64,000 nt of DNA, from positions 1-64,000 of the forward strand of contig NZ_JSYG01000019.1 of NCBI RefSeq assembly GCF_000784735.1, written 5' to 3'. Position numbers and translations under genes: made by a program. Shown here in pieces: positions 33,048-44,915 of the stretch; position 1 is the first letter of the stretch, and each line of letters opens with the position of its first letter. This stretch comes from Dickeya undicola. Lineage in GTDB: Bacteria; Pseudomonadota; Gammaproteobacteria; Enterobacterales; Enterobacteriaceae. Under the pieces are notes generated by a model. That model worked only from the letters and a program-made list of their open reading frames with translations. It did not search any database and was not told where the DNA came from.

Positions 33048-34123
33048 TTTGGCTGGCCGAGCATCTGGTCAAGTTTTATTCCGGCTTTAACGTCTTTTCG
33101 TATTTGACGTTCCGGGCCATTGTCAGCCTGCTGACGGCGTTAATCATTTCCCTGTGGATGGGACCGCACCTGATCGCCTGGTTGCAGCGCCTGCAAATCG
33201 GTCAGGTGGTGCGTAACGAAGGGCCGGAGTCCCATTTCAGCAAGCGTGGCACGCCGACCATGGGCGGGGTAATGATTCTGGCGTCGATCATTATTTCGGT
33301 GCTGTTGTGGGTCAACCTGGCTAACCCGTATGTCTGGTGCGTGCTGCTGGTGCTGGTGGGTTACGGCGTTGTCGGGTTTGTGGATGACTACCGCAAAGTG
33401 GTGCGCAAGGACACCCGTGGGTTGATTGCCCGCTGGAAGTACTTCTGGCAGTCGGTACTGGCGTTGGCAGTCGCGTTTTCCATGTATGCGATTGGTAAGG
33501 ATACGCCAGCAACGCAGTTGGTGGTGCCATTCTTTAAGGACGTGATGCCGCAACTGGGTGTGATGTACATCGTGCTGGCCTACTTCGTGATTGTCGGCAC
33601 CAGTAATGCCGTCAACCTCACCGATGGTCTGGACGGGTTGGCCATCATGCCGACGGTGTTTGTGGCGGTCGGTTTCGCGCTGGTGGCCTGGGCGACCGGC
33701 AACATGAATTTCGCCAGCTATTTGCATATTCCGTACATCCGTCACGCCAGCGAACTGGTGGTGGTGTGTACTGCGATTGTCGGCGCAGGGCTCGGATTTT
33801 TGTGGTTTAACACCTATCCGGCGCAGGTGTTTATGGGCGATGTCGGCTCGCTGGCGCTGGGCGGTGCACTCGGCACTATCGCGGTGTTGCTGCGTCAGGA
33901 GTTTTTGCTGGTGATCATGGGCGGGGTGTTTGTGGTGGAAACCCTGTCCGTCATTTTGCAGGTGGGGTCCTTCAAACTCCGTGGCCAGCGGATTTTCCGT
34001 ATGGCACCTATCCACCATCATTATGAACTTAAGGGGTGGCCGGAGCCGCGAGTGATTGTACGGTTCTGGATTATTTCGTTGATGCTGATGCTCATCGGCC
34101 TGGTAACGCTCAAGGTACGGTAA
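33041..34123 (+). CDS. mraY: Phospho-MurNAc-pentapeptide transferase MraY
   Basis: 360 residues, the E. coli length, with about ten membrane helices. Conserved cytoplasmic loops carry the catalytic aspartates (VGFVDDYRK near residue 112-116, [10 protein letters not shown] near 192, and [11 protein letters not shown] near 267) and the [11 protein letters not shown] loop (IHHHYE). It moves phospho-MurNAc-pentapeptide to undecaprenyl phosphate, making lipid I at the inner membrane. Confidence 0.97.
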   Translation: MLVWLAEHLVKFYSGFNVFSYLTFRAIVSLLTALIISLWMGPHLIAWLQRLQIGQVVRNEGPESHFSKRGTPTMGGVMILASIIISVLLWVNLANPYVWCVLLVLVGYGVVGFVDDYRKVVRKDTRGLIARWKYFWQSVLALAVAFSMYAIGKDTPATQLVVPFFKDVMPQLGVMYIVLAYFVIVGTSNAVNLTDGLDGLAIMPTVFVAVGFALVAWATGNMNFASYLHIPYIRHASELVVVCTAIVGAGLGFLWFNTYPAQVFMGDVGSLALGGALGTIAVLLRQEFLLVIMGGVFVVETLSVILQVGSFKLRGQRIFRMAPIHHHYELKGWPEPRVIVRFWIISLMLMLIGLVTLKVR

Positions 34124-34126
34124 AAA

Positions 34127-35440
34127 ATGGACTATCAGGGTAGAAAGGTTGTCATTATCGGGTTAGGGCTGACAGGGCTCTCCTGTGTTGATTTTTTCCT
34201 TGCACGCGGGGTGGTGCCGCGCGTGGTGGATACCCGTATTAGTCCGCCTGGCCTGGATAAGCTGCCTGAGTCCGTTGAACGTCATCTGGGCGGCCTCAAT
34301 GATGAGTGGCTACTGTCCGCCGATCTGATCGTCGCCAGTCCCGGTATTGCGCTGGCGACGCCAATTCTGTGCGAAGCAGCACAAGCTGGCATTGAGATTA
34401 TCGGCGATATCGAACTGTTCTGCCGCGAAGCGCAGGCACCGATTGTCGCTATCACCGGTTCCAACGGTAAAAGCACCGTGACCACGCTGGTGGGGGAAAT
34501 GGCGCGTGCGGCCGGTTGGGCCGTCGGCGTCGGCGGTAACATTGGTGTTCCGGCGTTGGAACTGCTTAAGCAGGAAAGCCAGTTGTATGTGCTGGAGCTG
34601 TCGAGCTTCCAGTTAGAAACCACCTACAGCTTGCACGCTGCCGCTGCCACAATTCTTAACGTTACCGAGGATCACACCAACCGCTACCCGTTGGGATTGC
34701 AACAGTACCGCGCCGCCAAATTACGTATTTATGAAAACGCCAAAGTCTGCATTGTGAACGCGGACGATGCCTTGACCATGCCGGTGCGTGGTGCTGATGC
34801 GCGCTGCCTGAGTTTCGGTGTGGACGTGGGCGATTACCATCTGAACCGGCAGCAGGGCGAAACCTGGCTGCGGGTAAAAGGTGAGCGGGTGCTGAATACC
34901 CGCGAGATCAAGCTGGTCGGTCAGCACAACTACACCAATGCGCTGGCTGCGCTGGCGCTGGCGGACGCTGTTGGCATTCCCCGCTCGTCGGCCCTGATCG
35001 CACTGACGACCTTTACCGGCCTGCCGCACCGTTTCCAACTGGTGCTGGCGCGTCATGACGTGCGCTGGGTCAACGATTCCAAAGCAACCAATGTTGGTAG
35101 TACCGAGGCGGCGCTGAGCGGGCTGCATGTCGACGGCACGCTGCATCTGTTGTTGGGCGGTGATGGGAAATCGGCGGATTTCTCTCCGTTATTACATTAC
35201 CTGCAGGGCGAGCACATTCGGTTGTACTGCTTTGGTCGCGATGGTGGGCAACTGGCGGCGCTGCGACCGGAAATCGCTGAACAGACCGACACCATGGAGC
35301 AGGCGATGCGCCTTATCGCCAGCCGCACCCAACCGGGAGACATGGTGTTGCTGTCGCCAGCGTGCGCCAGTCTCGATCAGTTCCGCAGTTTTGAACAGCG
35401 TGGTGACGAGTTCGCCCGCCTGGCAGAGGAGCTGGGATAA
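34127..35440 (+). CDS. murD: UDP-MurNAc-L-Ala:D-Glu ligase MurD
   Basis: 437 residues (E. coli 438). A Rossmann N-terminus ([17 protein letters not shown]) binds UDP; the ATP loop is [16 protein letters not shown] near residue 110; then [22 protein letters not shown] and the C-terminal [15 protein letters not shown] and [12 protein letters not shown]. It adds D-glutamate to the precursor. It lies 3 bases after mraY and its last base is the first of ftsW. Confidence 0.97.
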   Translation: MDYQGRKVVIIGLGLTGLSCVDFFLARGVVPRVVDTRISPPGLDKLPESVERHLGGLNDEWLLSADLIVASPGIALATPILCEAAQAGIEIIGDIELFCREAQAPIVAITGSNGKSTVTTLVGEMARAAGWAVGVGGNIGVPALELLKQESQLYVLELSSFQLETTYSLHAAAATILNVTEDHTNRYPLGLQQYRAAKLRIYENAKVCIVNADDALTMPVRGADARCLSFGVDVGDYHLNRQQGETWLRVKGERVLNTREIKLVGQHNYTNALAALALADAVGIPRSSALIALTTFTGLPHRFQLVLARHDVRWVNDSKATNVGSTEAALSGLHVDGTLHLLLGGDGKSADFSPLLHYLQGEHIRLYCFGRDGGQLAALRPEIAEQTDTMEQAMRLIASRTQPGDMVLLSPACASLDQFRSFEQRGDEFARLAEELG

Positions 35441-36642
35441 TGCGTTTTATCGGGGTCGGCATGGTCGAACGTCTGAAAAGCTGGGTGATGGGGACGCGTG
35501 AAAGCGACAACCTCAGCACCGTGCTGTACGACCGGACGTTGCTGTGGTTGACCCTGGGGCTGGCGGTGATCGGCTTTGTGATGGTGACTTCGGCGTCGAT
35601 GCCTGTCGGGCAGCGGTTAGCTAGCGATCCCTTTTTGTTTGCCAAGCGCGATGCGCTGTATCTGGGGCTGGCGTTCGGTCTGTCGCTGGTCACCATGCGG
35701 GTGCCGATGGAAGTCTGGCAGCGTTACAGCGTGGTATTGCTGCTGGCGTCGATCGTGATGCTGCTGATCGTGTTGGTGGTGGGAAGCTCGGTCAACGGGG
35801 CATCACGTTGGATTTCCCTTGGCCCACTGCGTATTCAGCCAGCAGAGTTATCGAAGTTGTCATTGTTCTGCTACCTCTCCAGCTACATGGTGCGCAAAGT
35901 CGAAGAAGTACGGAATAACTTCTGGGGATTTTGTAAGCCGATGGGCGTGATGGTGGTGCTGGCGGTGCTGTTGTTGGCTCAGCCGGACCTCGGCACAGTG
36001 GTGGTGTTGTTCATTACTACGCTGGCGATGTTGTTTCTTGCTGGAGCCAAACTGTGGCAGTTCCTGGCGATCATCGGTTGTGGCATCTTCGCCGTCGCGC
36101 TGTTGATTATCGCCGAACCGTATCGTGTCCGCCGCGTGACGTCGTTCTGGAATCCGTGGGATGACCCGTTCGGCAGTGGTTACCAGTTGACCCAGTCGTT
36201 GATGGCGTTTGGCCGCGGTGAACTGTGGGGACAGGGGCTCGGCAATTCTATCCAGAAACTGGAATATTTGCCGGAAGCACATACCGACTTCATTTTCTCC
36301 ATTCTGGGGGAGGAACTGGGCTATATCGGTGTGGTTTTGGCGTTGTTAATGATATTCTTCGTCGCTTTTCGGGCGATGTCGATAGGACGGCGGGCGCTGG
36401 AAATCGATCAGCGTTTTTCGGGCTTTCTGGCTTGCTCCATCGGCATTTGGTTCAGTTTTCAGACGCTGGTGAATGTTGGCGCGGCCGCAGGCATGTTGCC
36501 AACCAAAGGGCTGACATTGCCGCTGATCAGCTACGGTGGTTCCAGTCTGCTAATTATGTCGACGGCTATCGTGTTGTTGTTGCGAATTGATTATGAAACG
36601 CGTCTGACCAAAGCGCAGGCGTTTACGAGGGGTGCCCGATGA
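35440..36642 (+). CDS. ftsW: Septal peptidoglycan polymerase FtsW
   Basis: 400 residues (E. coli 414; shorter N-terminus). A SEDS-family protein with about ten membrane helices. It has [20 protein letters not shown], which contains the conserved region with the catalytic aspartate loop further on ([19 protein letters not shown] near residue 275-295), and the C-terminal [16 protein letters not shown]. It polymerises glycan strands at the septum together with FtsI. The ATG overlaps the end of murD by one base. Confidence 0.96.
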   Translation: MRFIGVGMVERLKSWVMGTRESDNLSTVLYDRTLLWLTLGLAVIGFVMVTSASMPVGQRLASDPFLFAKRDALYLGLAFGLSLVTMRVPMEVWQRYSVVLLLASIVMLLIVLVVGSSVNGASRWISLGPLRIQPAELSKLSLFCYLSSYMVRKVEEVRNNFWGFCKPMGVMVVLAVLLLAQPDLGTVVVLFITTLAMLFLAGAKLWQFLAIIGCGIFAVALLIIAEPYRVRRVTSFWNPWDDPFGSGYQLTQSLMAFGRGELWGQGLGNSIQKLEYLPEAHTDFIFSILGEELGYIGVVLALLMIFFVAFRAMSIGRRALEIDQRFSGFLACSIGIWFSFQTLVNVGAAAGMLPTKGLTLPLISYGGSSLLIMSTAIVLLLRIDYETRLTKAQAFTRGAR

Positions 36643-37730
36643 GTGGCGAAGGCAAGCGTTTGATGGTGATGGCTGGCGGCACCGGCGGGCATGTGTTCCC
36701 CGGTCTGGCGGTGGCGCATCATCTGATGGCGCAAGGCTGGCAGGTACGCTGGCTGGGCACGGCAGATCGGATGGAAGCGGATCTGGTGCCGAAACACGGC
36801 ATCGACATCGACTTTATTCGCATTTCCGGTCTGCGCGGCAAGGGACTGAAAGCGTTGTTACTGGCACCGGTACGTATCTTCCGGGCGGTACGGCAGGCGC
36901 AGGCGATTATGCGTCGCTATCAGCCGGATGTGGTGTTGGGCATGGGGGGTTATGTGTCCGGACCCGGCGGTCTGGCGGCCTGGTTGTGTGGCATACCGGT
37001 TGTCTTGCACGAGCAAAACGGTATCGCTGGGTTGACCAACCGCTGGTTGTCGCGCATCGCCAAAAAAGTATTACAAGCATTCCCTGGCGCGTTTCCTGAT
37101 GCGGATGTAGTGGGAAACCCGGTGCGTACCGATGTGCTGGCGCTGCCGTCGCCAACAGAACGATTGGCTGAACGTAGCGGCCCGGTGCGGGTACTGGTGG
37201 TTGGCGGAAGTCAGGGGGCGCGGGTGCTGAATCAAACCCTGCCTGGTGTCGCGGCGCGGCTGCATGACGCCGTTACCATCTGGCACCAAACCGGTAAAGG
37301 CGCTCAGGCGGAAGTGCAGGCTGCGTATGCACAAGCCGGTGAGTCGCAGCACCGGATTACCGAGTTTATCGACGACATGGCGGCGGCGTATGCCTGGGCC
37401 GATGTGGTGGTGTGCCGTTCCGGCGCGCTAACCGTCAGCGAGATTGCCGCGGCCGGGTTGCCTGCATTGTTTGTGCCGTTCCAGCATAAGGATCGGCAGC
37501 AGTACTGGAATGCGTTGCCGCTGGAACAGGCGGGTGCCGCAAGGATTATTGAACAGGCCGACCTCAGCGTGGACGCGATAAGCGAGGTGTTGTCAGCCTG
37601 GGATCGCGCTACGTTACGCGACATGGCGCAGAAAGCTCGTACCGTGGCGATTCCCGATGCGACGGAACGTGTAGCGGCCGAAGTTGCGGCGGCGGCGATG
37701 CAGCGGGCGGTTAACGCTGTCCGGAATTAA
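36639..37730 (+). CDS. murG: Lipid II synthase MurG
   Basis: 363 residues (E. coli 355). A GT-B glycosyltransferase with [19 protein letters not shown] at the N-terminus, [31 protein letters not shown], and [12 protein letters not shown] at the start of the C-terminal domain. [32 protein letters not shown] binds UDP-GlcNAc. It adds GlcNAc to lipid I. It overlaps ftsW by four bases. Confidence 0.97.
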   Translation: MSGEGKRLMVMAGGTGGHVFPGLAVAHHLMAQGWQVRWLGTADRMEADLVPKHGIDIDFIRISGLRGKGLKALLLAPVRIFRAVRQAQAIMRRYQPDVVLGMGGYVSGPGGLAAWLCGIPVVLHEQNGIAGLTNRWLSRIAKKVLQAFPGAFPDADVVGNPVRTDVLALPSPTERLAERSGPVRVLVVGGSQGARVLNQTLPGVAARLHDAVTIWHQTGKGAQAEVQAAYAQAGESQHRITEFIDDMAAAYAWADVVVCRSGALTVSEIAAAGLPALFVPFQHKDRQQYWNALPLEQAGAARIIEQADLSVDAISEVLSAWDRATLRDMAQKARTVAIPDATERVAAEVAAAAMQRAVNAVRN

Positions 37731-37780
37731 TGATAATGGCTGGCAATAGCCAGCGTTGATGTAGGTTGCGATAGAAGATA

Positions 37781-39241
37781 GTGAATACTCAAGAACTGGC
37801 GAAACTGCGTTCAATCGTGCCCGAGATGCACCGCGTCCGGCACATCCATTTTGTTGGCATCGGTGGTGCTGGCATGGGCGGTATCGCCGAAGTCCTGGCT
37901 AACGAGGGCTATCAGATCAGCGGGTCTGATCTGGCACCTAACGCCGTGACGCAGCAATTGACCGATCTGGGTGCCCAGATTTATTTCCACCATCGCCCGG
38001 AAAATGTGAATGAGGCGAGTGTAGTGGTGGTGTCCAGCGCGATTGCAGCGGACAACCCGGAGATTATCGCGGCACATGAGGCCCGTATTCCGGTGATTCG
38101 CCGGGCAGAAATGCTGGCAGAATTGATGCGCTTTCGTCATGGCATCGCCATCGCCGGGACACATGGCAAGACCACGACCACGGCGATGGTGACCAGTATC
38201 TACGCCGAAGCGGGGCTGGACCCGACGTTCGTCAACGGCGGGCTGGTCAAAGCGGCCGGCACGCACGCCCGCCTGGGGTCGAGCCGTTACCTGATTGCGG
38301 AAGCGGACGAGAGTGATGCGTCGTTCCTGCATTTGCAGCCGATGGTGGCGATTGTGACCAACATCGAAGCCGACCATATGGACACGTATCAGGGGGATTT
38401 TGAGAACCTCAAGCAGACGTTCATCAACTTCCTGCACAACCTGCCGTTTTATGGCCATGCGGTGATGTGCCTGGATGATGCGGTGATTCGGGAGCTGTTG
38501 CCAAAAGTGGGGCGTCACATCACCACTTATGGTTTCAGCGACGATGCGGATGTACGGGTGGCTGACTACCGGCAGGTCGGGGCGCAGGGGCTGTTTACGC
38601 TCGCGCGTCAGGGCAAACCGTTGCTGAATGTGACGCTGAACGCGCCGGGTCGCCACAATGCGCTGAATGCAGCGGCGGCGGTTGCGGTGGCGACGGAAGA
38701 AGGCATTGATGACGATGCGATTCTGCGTGCGCTGGCGCGCTTTCAGGGGACTGGGCGTCGCTTTGATTTCCTGGGCGAATTCCCGCTACAGCCGGTCAAC
38801 GGTAAAAGCGGCAGCGCCATGCTGGTGGATGATTATGGACATCACCCAACGGAAGTGGACGCTACCATCAAGGCAGCGCGCGCTGGCTGGCCGGATAAAC
38901 GCCTGGTGATGATTTTTCAGCCGCATCGTTATACCCGCACGCGGGATCTGTACGATGACTTCGCGCATGTGCTGTCCCAGGTGGATGTGCTGCTGATGCT
39001 GGATGTGTACCCGGCTGGCGAAGCGCCGATTCCGGGAGCGGACAGCCGGTCGCTGTGTCGCACCATTCGCGGGCGCGGCAAAATCGACCCGATCATGGTG
39101 CCGGATGTGGAAGCGTTGCCTGAATTGCTGGCTCAGGCACTGCAGGGTGATGATCTGGTGCTGGTTCAGGGGGCTGGCAACATTGGCAAACTGGCGCGTC
39201 GGCTGGCGGAAAATCGTCTGCAGGCGAAGGGCAAAGACTGA
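37781..39241 (+). CDS. murC: UDP-MurNAc:L-alanine ligase MurC
   Basis: 486 residues from GTG 37781 (E. coli 491). [17 protein letters not shown] opens the UDP-binding domain, [15 protein letters not shown] is the ATP loop near residue 124, then [25 protein letters not shown] and [18 protein letters not shown]. It adds the first alanine of the stem peptide. The product of the next gene in E. coli would be DdlB, but here only a relic follows. Confidence 0.97.
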   Translation: MNTQELAKLRSIVPEMHRVRHIHFVGIGGAGMGGIAEVLANEGYQISGSDLAPNAVTQQLTDLGAQIYFHHRPENVNEASVVVVSSAIAADNPEIIAAHEARIPVIRRAEMLAELMRFRHGIAIAGTHGKTTTTAMVTSIYAEAGLDPTFVNGGLVKAAGTHARLGSSRYLIAEADESDASFLHLQPMVAIVTNIEADHMDTYQGDFENLKQTFINFLHNLPFYGHAVMCLDDAVIRELLPKVGRHITTYGFSDDADVRVADYRQVGAQGLFTLARQGKPLLNVTLNAPGRHNALNAAAAVAVATEEGIDDDAILRALARFQGTGRRFDFLGEFPLQPVNGKSGSAMLVDDYGHHPTEVDATIKAARAGWPDKRLVMIFQPHRYTRTRDLYDDFAHVLSQVDVLLMLDVYPAGEAPIPGADSRSLCRTIRGRGKIDPIMVPDVEALPELLAQALQGDDLVLVQGAGNIGKLARRLAENRLQAKGKD

Positions 39242-39248
39242 GAACAGG

Positions 39249-39404
39249 ATGACTGAGCACGTGATGATAGAAATGACGCGTACCCATACTGACTGCGACG
39301 ATACCGGCCTGGGGCCGGTTGCGGTTCGGTGCGCCGACGTTTCGCGCTCAGTCCAGACAAACAACGGTTACCGCCGCGTATCCGCTGTGGAGTTGGCTGA
39401 TTAG
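39249..39404 (+). pseudogene. ddlB: ddlB relic between murC and ftsQ
   Basis: A 51-codon frame starts ATG ACT GAG 7 bases after the murC stop, at the ddlB position, and ends GAG TTG GCT GAT TAG followed by one base and then the ftsQ ATG. In E. coli ddlB starts MTDK and ends ELAD, with TAATATG spanning its stop and the ftsQ start, so both ends match while the ATP-grasp core of about 255 residues is missing. The middle has no D-Ala-D-Ala ligase motif. It may survive because it keeps ftsQ translation coupled. Alternatively it is a chance frame. Confidence 0.65.
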
Positions 39405-39405
39405 T

Positions 39406-40260
39406 ATGTCGCAGGCGGCGTTGAATACACGCGGACGTGAGCAGGAAAAAGGCACACGACGCAGCAATGGCGGTCAATTGGCGGGAATTTTTTTCCTGCT
39501 GATGGTGGTCGGCACCATTCTGTGGGGAAGCTGGATGGTGCTGGGCTGGATGAAAGATGCCAGTCGCCTGCCGCTGTCCCGGCTGGTGGTGACTGGCGAG
39601 CGACACTACACCACCAATGACGATATTCGCCAGGCGATTTTGTCGTTGGGATCGCCGGGGACGTTCATGACGCAGGATGTGAATGTCATCCAGCAGCAGA
39701 TTGAACGACTGCCCTGGATTAAACAGGCCAGTGTACGTAAGCAATGGCCGGACGAATTAAAGATTCATCTGGTTGAATATGTTCCGTTTGCGCGCTGGAA
39801 TGACCAGCTTATGGTTGACAGTGAAGGTAACACTTTCAGCGTGCCTGCTGAGCGTATCGGCAACCAAAAGATGCCGATGTTGTACGGCCCAGAGGGCGGT
39901 GAAGAAGACGTGCTGGAAGGGTATCGCGAGATGAACCAGATACTGTCGGCAGGTAAGTTCACGGTGAAGATGGTGGCGATGACTGCGCGCCATTCATGGC
40001 AGGTTGGGCTGGACGATGATATCCGTCTCGATTTGGGACGTGATGACCGAAGTCGGCGTCTGGCGCGTTTTCTGGAGCTGTATCCGTTGGTGCAACGGCA
40101 GGCTCAGAATGAAAACAAGCGGGTTAACTATGTGGACCTGCGGTATGACACCGGCGCTGCGGTAGGGTGGAGCCCGGCATTTATTGATCAGCAAAAAGAC
40201 ATTGATCAGCAAAAGAACGGTAATCGGCAACAAAATCAGGCACAGGCTAAACAGCAATGA
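39406..40260 (+). CDS. ftsQ: Cell division protein FtsQ
   Basis: 284 residues from ATG 39406 ([16 protein letters not shown]), the E. coli start; 29 more upstream codons are open but run through the ddlB relic in another frame. One membrane helix (about residues 27-49) is followed by the POTRA domain ([25 protein letters not shown]) and the beta domain ([22 protein letters not shown]). The Gln/Lys-rich tail [17 protein letters not shown] is longer than in E. coli. It anchors the FtsQLB complex. It overlaps ftsA by four bases. Confidence 0.97.
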   Translation: MSQAALNTRGREQEKGTRRSNGGQLAGIFFLLMVVGTILWGSWMVLGWMKDASRLPLSRLVVTGERHYTTNDDIRQAILSLGSPGTFMTQDVNVIQQQIERLPWIKQASVRKQWPDELKIHLVEYVPFARWNDQLMVDSEGNTFSVPAERIGNQKMPMLYGPEGGEEDVLEGYREMNQILSAGKFTVKMVAMTARHSWQVGLDDDIRLDLGRDDRSRRLARFLELYPLVQRQAQNENKRVNYVDLRYDTGAAVGWSPAFIDQQKDIDQQKNGNRQQNQAQAKQQ

Positions 40261-41513
40261 TCAAGTCGACGGACAGAAAACTGGTAGTTGGGCTGGAAAT
40301 CGGTACAGCAAAAGTGGCTGCACTGGTAGGTGAAGTTCTGCCTGATGGCATGATCAATATCATCGGTGTGGGAAGCTGCCCGTCACGGGGCATGGATAAA
40401 GGCGGTGTTAACGATCTGGAATCGGTGGTCAAGTGCGTTCAGCGTGCCATCGATCAGGCCGAGCTGATGGCTGATTGCCAGATTTCATCCGTGTATCTGG
40501 CGTTGTCCGGTAAGCACATCAGCTGCCAGAACGAGATCGGCATGGTGCCTATCTCCGAAGAAGAAGTTACGCAGGACGATGTAGAAAGCGTGGTGCATAC
40601 GGCCAAGTCTGTCCGGGTCCGTGATGAGCACCGTATTTTGCATGTGATCCCGCAGGAATACGCCATCGATTATCAGGAAGGGATTAAAAACCCGGTTGGA
40701 TTATCTGGTGTGCGGATGCAAGCCAAAGTGCACCTGATCACCTGTCATAACGACATGGCGAAGAACATTGTTAAAGCGGTGGAGCGTTGCGGTCTGAAGG
40801 TGGATCAACTGATTTTCGCCGGGTTGGCATCGAGTTATGCAGTACTGACCGAAGACGAACGTGAACTGGGCGTGTGCGTAGTGGATATCGGCGGCGGCAC
40901 CATGGATATGGCGGTGTATACCGGCGGCGCGCTGCGTCACACAAAAGTGATTCCTTATGCTGGTAACGTAGTCACCAGCGATATAGCCTATGCGTTTGGC
41001 ACGCCGCCTACGGATGCGGAAGCGATCAAGGTACGTTACGGCTGTGCGCTCGGTTCCATCGTCAGCAAAGATGAAACCGTAGAAGTGCCGAGCGTCGGTG
41101 GCCGTCCGCCGCGTAGTCTGCAACGTCAGACACTGGCGGAGGTGATTGAGCCTCGCTATACCGAGTTATTGAACCTGGTGAATGACGAGCTGTTGCAGTT
41201 ACAGGAACAACTGCGCCAGCAAGGCGTGAAGCATCACCTGGCGGCTGGCATTGTGCTGACCGGCGGTGCGGCGCAAATTGACGGTCTGGCGGCCTGTGCG
41301 CAGCGTGTTTTCCACACGCAGGTACGCATCGGTCAGCCGTTGAATATCACCGGATTAACGGATTATGCGCAGGAGCCCTATTACTCGACAGCGGTTGGGC
41401 TGCTGCATTACGGCAAAGAGTCTCATCTGAGTGGCGAACACGAAGTTGAGAAACGCACCTCAGTCAGCAACTGGTTTAAACGCCTGAACAGCTGGCTGAG
41501 AAAAGAATTTTGA
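40257..41513 (+). CDS. ftsA: Cell division protein FtsA
   Basis: 418 residues. Actin fold with [17 protein letters not shown] (phosphate 1), [14 protein letters not shown] (phosphate 2) and [13 protein letters not shown] (adenosine motif), and the 1C insertion of FtsA in place of actin subdomain 1B. The C-terminal [15 protein letters not shown] is the amphipathic membrane-targeting helix. It tethers FtsZ filaments to the membrane. It lies 74 bases ahead of ftsZ. Confidence 0.98.
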   Translation: MIKSTDRKLVVGLEIGTAKVAALVGEVLPDGMINIIGVGSCPSRGMDKGGVNDLESVVKCVQRAIDQAELMADCQISSVYLALSGKHISCQNEIGMVPISEEEVTQDDVESVVHTAKSVRVRDEHRILHVIPQEYAIDYQEGIKNPVGLSGVRMQAKVHLITCHNDMAKNIVKAVERCGLKVDQLIFAGLASSYAVLTEDERELGVCVVDIGGGTMDMAVYTGGALRHTKVIPYAGNVVTSDIAYAFGTPPTDAEAIKVRYGCALGSIVSKDETVEVPSVGGRPPRSLQRQTLAEVIEPRYTELLNLVNDELLQLQEQLRQQGVKHHLAAGIVLTGGAAQIDGLAACAQRVFHTQVRIGQPLNITGLTDYAQEPYYSTAVGLLHYGKESHLSGEHEVEKRTSVSNWFKRLNSWLRKEF

Positions 41514-41587
41514 CGGTTATCAAAAGAGATCATTTAGCACGACTTTTTTGATCTTGAAGTAACACAGGCACAAGACGGAGAGAAACT

Positions 41588-42739
41588 ATGTTTGAACCAA
41601 TGGAGTTAACCAACGACGCGGTGATTAAAGTCATCGGCGTCGGTGGTGGCGGCGGTAACGCTGTCGAACACATGGTGCGTGAACGCATCGAAGGTGTTGA
41701 ATTCTTTGCGGTTAACACTGATGCGCAGGCACTGCGCAAAACAGCGGTCGGCCAGACTATCCAGATCGGTAGCGGTATTACCAAAGGTCTGGGTGCAGGC
41801 GCTAACCCTGAAGTGGGCCGCAATTCCGCTGAGGAAGATCGTGAAGCACTGCGCTCTGCACTGGAAGGTGCGGACATGGTGTTCATCGCAGCCGGTATGG
41901 GCGGTGGCACGGGCACCGGTGCGGCACCAGTGGTGGCGGAAGTCGCCAAGGATCTGGGTATCCTGACGGTTGCCGTAGTGACCAAGCCGTTTAATTTTGA
42001 AGGCAAAAAACGCATGGCGTTTGCTGAGCAGGGAATCGCGGAGCTGTCCAAGCACGTGGATTCGCTGATCACCATCCCTAACGATAAGTTGTTGAAAGTG
42101 CTGGGTCGTGGTATCTCCCTGCTGGACGCGTTCGGCGCGGCGAACGACGTGTTGAAAGGTGCGGTACAGGGGATCGCCGAGCTGATTACCCGTCCGGGTC
42201 TGATGAACGTCGACTTTGCTGACGTGCGTACCGTTATGTCCGAAATGGGTTACGCCATGATGGGGTCTGGCGTGGCTCGCGGTGAAGACCGTGCGGAAGA
42301 AGCGGCGGAAATGGCTATCTCCAGCCCGCTGCTGGAAGATATCGACCTTTCCGGTGCGCGTGGTGTGTTGGTTAACATCACTGCTGGTTTCGATCTGCGT
42401 CTGGATGAATTTGAGACTGTTGGTAATACCATTCGCGCATTTGCATCCGATAATGCAACGGTAGTGATTGGTACGTCGCTGGATCCGGAAATGAACGACG
42501 AACTGCGAGTGACCGTGGTCGCGACTGGTATCGGCATGGACAAACGTCCGGAAATTACGCTGGTTACCAACAAACAGAGCAGCCAGCCGGTTATGGACCA
42601 CCGCTATCAACAACATGGTATGACGCCGCTGACGCAGGAAAAACCTGCCGCTAAAGTGGTGAATGACCAGAGTGTGCAGACCAATAAAGAGCCGGATTAT
42701 CTCGATATTCCTGCTTTCCTGCGTAAGCAGGCTGACTAA
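41588..42739 (+). CDS. ftsZ: Cell division GTPase FtsZ
   Basis: 383 residues, the E. coli length. The tubulin signature [14 protein letters not shown] lies near residues 104-117, the synergy loop [22 protein letters not shown] near 207, and the C-terminal conserved peptide [12 protein letters not shown] that binds FtsA and ZipA. The start has ribosome site GGAGAGAAACT. It assembles the division ring at midcell. Confidence 0.98.
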   Translation: MFEPMELTNDAVIKVIGVGGGGGNAVEHMVRERIEGVEFFAVNTDAQALRKTAVGQTIQIGSGITKGLGAGANPEVGRNSAEEDREALRSALEGADMVFIAAGMGGGTGTGAAPVVAEVAKDLGILTVAVVTKPFNFEGKKRMAFAEQGIAELSKHVDSLITIPNDKLLKVLGRGISLLDAFGAANDVLKGAVQGIAELITRPGLMNVDFADVRTVMSEMGYAMMGSGVARGEDRAEEAAEMAISSPLLEDIDLSGARGVLVNITAGFDLRLDEFETVGNTIRAFASDNATVVIGTSLDPEMNDELRVTVVATGIGMDKRPEITLVTNKQSSQPVMDHRYQQHGMTPLTQEKPAAKVVNDQSVQTNKEPDYLDIPAFLRKQAD

Positions 42740-42818
42740 GGTTAGGTTGGAATCTCCGCTCTTTGTGCTAAACTGTGCCGCCGGTCTTGGTTTAAACTAA
42801 GGCCGTAGGTTCAGATGA

Positions 42819-43751
<933 letters not shown>

Positions 43752-43768
43752 TTCCGCAATACATGACA

Positions 43769-44290
43769 TCATGACGACTGGTTTTCGCTGGTATTCTCTC
43801 CGGCCAGCGAAGCCAGTCGTTTTAGTATTTTCTGTAGTCGTTCCGGACTTTGCTCCGCCAGTCCCTTCAATATTTCCGCACTCTGCACACTGAGAATTCG
43901 TGTTGTTGTCACAGTCGTTTCATCTGTCAGCGCAATAGTATGGGTTTTCTCATTTTCATGCATTTTTGCGGCTAGCGCTGGATTAATCCTGATGTCGATT
44001 GCTGCCAATGATGGTAGTATTTGTGCGCGCAAAGCGGAAAGCAGGGCAGGTTGTTCATAACGTAACCGCATCAGCCAGTTGGCGCTGGCAGTTTCCAGCA
44101 CTAGCAGACCATGACGATAGTTGGCTACTCGGCAGTATGAACGTAGCGCTGTTGGTAATAAGGCGTGCACCGCCCGATTGAGTTTTAACAGTGCGAGCGC
44201 TCGTTGTTGAATATCATGCAGCGGGCCTGACCCGGTTTGCGATGCGCCATCGAAAAATGACTCCAGTGATTGTGGACGGTTATCACGCAT
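43769..44290 (-). CDS. DUF721 (DciA-like) protein
   Basis: 173 residues. The N-terminal half matches the DUF721/DciA domain: LHDIQQRALALLKLNRAVHALLPTALRSYCRVANYRHGLLVLETASANWLMRLRYEQPALL in outline (helix, then a beta-hairpin, then NW--RLR). The C-terminal 80 residues are low in conservation. DciA proteins assist loading of the replicative helicase DnaB in bacteria without DnaC or DnaI. Other enterics keep such a gene between lpxC and secM, whereas E. coli K-12 has none at this place. It is divergent from secM with only 27 bases between starts. Function here is uncertain. Confidence 0.75.
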   Translation of the reverse strand: MRDNRPQSLESFFDGASQTGSGPLHDIQQRALALLKLNRAVHALLPTALRSYCRVANYRHGLLVLETASANWLMRLRYEQPALLSALRAQILPSLAAIDIRINPALAAKMHENEKTHTIALTDETTVTTTRILSVQSAEILKGLAEQSPERLQKILKRLASLAGENTSENQSS

Positions 44291-44317
44291 AACGCAGGCT
44301 CCGACGGAAAGAAACTT

Positions 44318-44818
44318 GTGATTGGTATTTTAAATCGTTGGCGACAATTTGGCAGACGTTATTTTTGGCCTCACCTGCTACTGGGGATGGTCGCGGCGAC
44401 GCTCGGCCTGCCTGCCAACTTCACCGAATCCCGCGAGGCTTCTACTGCACCCAATTCCGCATCGGCAATCAGTCGTCCGAGCGTATCTTATTTTAATCTC
44501 ACCGATCTGGCGGCTTTAAAAGATTCTCGTCGCCGTTCGCTGTTCAGTAATGATTTCTGGCATCAGCATGCCATCCGTACGGTGATTCGTCATCTGTCGT
44601 TTGCTTTTACACCACCTGTTACTGTGGTTGAGGCAACAGAGGCTTCCCGATTACATCATCAGGTATTGCTGGAGACGCTGAATGCGTTGCTGACGCGCGA
44701 AGCGACACCACACATTTTTGCCCTCGCTGATCGGGTGCCGACTCATTTTTCACCTTCCCATCATACCGGCCTGTGGCTAGCGCAGGTGCAGGGCATTCGT
44801 GCCGGGCCGCTAGCCTGA
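44318..44818 (+). CDS. secM: SecM secretion monitor with a variant arrest motif
   Basis: 166 residues from a GTG at 44318 (then IGILNRWRQFG), aligned to the E. coli SecM start; upstream codons are not conserved. A long signal sequence (RRYFWPHLLLGMVAATLGLPA) is followed by a variable part and YWHQHAIRTVIRHLSFA-like FWHQHAIRTVIRHLSFA. The C-terminus WLAQVQGIRAGPLA matches the arrest peptide W-I-SQAQGIRAGP with correct Trp-to-Pro spacing, but the phenylalanine expected five residues before the Trp is His148. Stalling at the final proline exposes the secA ribosome site, matching SecA level to need. secA starts about 97 bases later. Confidence 0.9.
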   Translation: MIGILNRWRQFGRRYFWPHLLLGMVAATLGLPANFTESREASTAPNSASAISRPSVSYFNLTDLAALKDSRRRSLFSNDFWHQHAIRTVIRHLSFAFTPPVTVVEATEASRLHHQVLLETLNALLTREATPHIFALADRVPTHFSPSHHTGLWLAQVQGIRAGPLA

Positions 44819-44915
44819 CGTCGATAGTGTGCTGCTCTATGGCATGTAGCCGTAGATTCCTTTTCTGATGTCGTGCCAGCATCGATGGACTGGCATTGTT
44901 GAGATTAAAATTACT

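Noticed and set aside
39319-39405. 29-codon N-terminal extension of ftsQ
   Set aside because: FtsQ of E. coli starts at the equivalent of 39406 directly after the ddlB stop; the extension runs in another frame of the ddlB relic.
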